Shown piece by piece: positions 63,351 to 64,000 of a stretch of DNA of 64,000 bases. Origin of the DNA: Bizionia myxarmorum (GTDB taxonomy: Bacteria > Bacteroidota > Bacteroidia > Flavobacteriales > Flavobacteriaceae); contig NZ_VSKK01000001.1 of the NCBI RefSeq assembly GCF_008086205.1, positions 1,054,001 through 1,118,000 of the forward strand, written 5' to 3'. The notes under the pieces are model-generated. The model was not told the DNA's origin and searched no databases. It was given only the letters and a program-made list of their open reading frames with translations. Both the position numbers and the translations under genes were made by a program. Numbering within the stretch: position 1 is the stretch's first letter; every line of letters begins with the position of its first letter.

Positions 63351-64000
63351 TTATTTCTGGTTTACTAAATCCATTAAATTCACATCATTTCCTAATAGAA
63401 TTTCATTGGCATTAATTCGACCTTTCATGCTGTCATTTTCTAATTTTAAAACGCCACGTGGACAAACAGCGCTGCAAATTCCGCAGCCTACACAACTAGA
63501 TCTAACAATGTTTTCACCTTTTTGGGCGTAAGCACGAACGTCGATTCCCATTTCACAATAGGTAGAACAATTTCCACATGAAATACATTGTCCACCATTG
63601 GTTGTAATTCTAAATCTGGATAACATGCGCTGTTGAAAACCTAAAATGGCAGCCATTGGGCAACCAAAACGGCACCAAACCCGATTTCCAAAAATAGGGT
63701 AGAAGCCTGTTCCAATAACGCCTGAAAAAATAGAACCAATTAAAAAACCATAAGAGGAGCGTAAAGTTTCAGCCTCGAATAAGAATAAATTGGATTCCTT
63801 TGAAAAATAGTGCATTCCAATTAAAAATAGGATTATGACGAAATAACCAATAGCACCAAATTTAGCATCTTTCCCTAATTCATGACGTTTAAAAATCATA
63901 ACTAAAGCAAAAACCAGTGTCAGTAATCCAGCAACTAGAAACAAGAAAATATCTTTGGTAAGCCAATATTTTTCAGCATCGTAACCTAAATAGGTGTAAA
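63351..64000 (-). CDS. 4Fe-4S polyferredoxin-like membrane protein (5' end outside window)
   Basis: The frame is open to the window edge, so the 5' part is missing; an internal TTG near 63944 is not the start. Visible are three membrane helices, a CRFGCPMAA cysteine motif, then two 4Fe-4S ferredoxin motifs: CISCGNCSTYC and CVGCGICSAVCPRG, with a short tail. This is the NosR/RnfG-like type, moving electrons across or along the membrane. An FMN domain may lie upstream, outside the window. Partner unknown. Confidence 0.75.
   Translation of the reverse strand, partial: YTYLGYDAEKYWLTKDIFLFLVAGLLTLVFALVMIFKRHELGKDAKFGAIGYFVIILFLIGMHYFSKESNLFLFEAETLRSSYGFLIGSIFSGVIGTGFYPIFGNRVWCRFGCPMAAILGFQQRMLSRFRITTNGGQCISCGNCSTYCEMGIDVRAYAQKGENIVRSSCVGCGICSAVCPRGVLKLENDSMKGRINANEILLGNDVNLMDLVNQK

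Overview
The window is from a marine-type member of the Bacteroidota, almost certainly a Flavobacteriaceae. The evidence is low GC with A/T-rich intergenic DNA, the Bacteroidota promoter form TTG-N19-21-TAnnTTTG ahead of several genes, a Kelch protein with a type IX secretion sorting tail, paired BlaI/M56-peptidase modules carrying TonB-like domains, a mevalonate-pathway block, and an agmatine-to-homospermidine polyamine block. There is one tRNA, tRNA-Leu(UAG), and no rRNA. I saw no insertion sequence, prophage or CRISPR array. This looks like chromosomal core and near-core DNA with small accessory islands.

Layout. 1-4.8 kb: tail of a response regulator, a DUF456 membrane protein, then a BlaI repressor and M56 peptidase operon with a TPR protein and a lipoprotein, behind three near-identical 16-bp operator dyads. 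4.8-14.6 kb: envelope genes (glycosyltransferase, flippase-like protein, two beta-barrels) and housekeeping genes (ruvC, hemW, a cyclase-family hydrolase, MmcQ/YjbR, PhnA-like, AraC regulator, CsaA-like, STAS). 14.7-17.2 kb: a second BlaI/M56 pair with its own three dyads. 17.3-22.9 kb: M20 dipeptidase, tRNA-Leu, ferric-iron ABC transporter. 23.1-26.9 kb: a compact C-family (cbb3-type) oxidase operon preceded by an FNR/CRP-type palindrome. 26.9-32.3 kb: secreted Kelch protein, large GAF protein, and an HD phosphohydrolase fused to a Pycsar-effector-type membrane domain.

32.5-40.1 kb: an oxidative-damage island with msrB, msrA, selO, a second msrA, DUF427, a divergent third MsrA-like gene, an alpha/beta-hydrolase-OsmC fusion, egtB and egtD. 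A second FNR-type palindrome lies just ahead of msrB, and a 16-bp perfect hairpin sits before selO. 40.2-43.8 kb: a 1224-residue protein joining a metallophosphoesterase, a segment with FAM20/PI-kinase-like catalytic motifs, and an outer-membrane barrel. 43.9-48.1 kb: thioesterase, lipoprotein, GDPD, flavoprotein and a small toxin-antitoxin pair. 48.2-52.2 kb: mvaD, mevalonate kinase-like, UbiA prenyltransferase, and an RluB-like protein whose catalytic Asp position reads Gly. 52.2-58.4 kb: polyamine genes behind a 335-nt leader, a GNAT-nitrilase fusion and small conserved-looking genes. 58.7-64 kb: a 21-bp tandem repeat, then a minus-strand envelope-glycosylation group (GT-C mannosyltransferase-like, two GT2 enzymes) and a truncated polyferredoxin-like protein.

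Genes that work together by position: the two BlaI/M56 pairs are separate self-regulated sensor circuits whose operators share a CTA-N6-TAG core but differ in the flanking base. The oxidase operon and the msr island may share a CRP/FNR-family regulator. The mevalonate genes feed isoprenoid synthesis with the UbiA enzyme next door. speA, speB and the deoxyhypusine-synthase-like gene plausibly form arginine to agmatine to putrescine to homospermidine. Where a longer reading frame began at TTG or GTG and an ATG inside matched the family length, I used the ATG.
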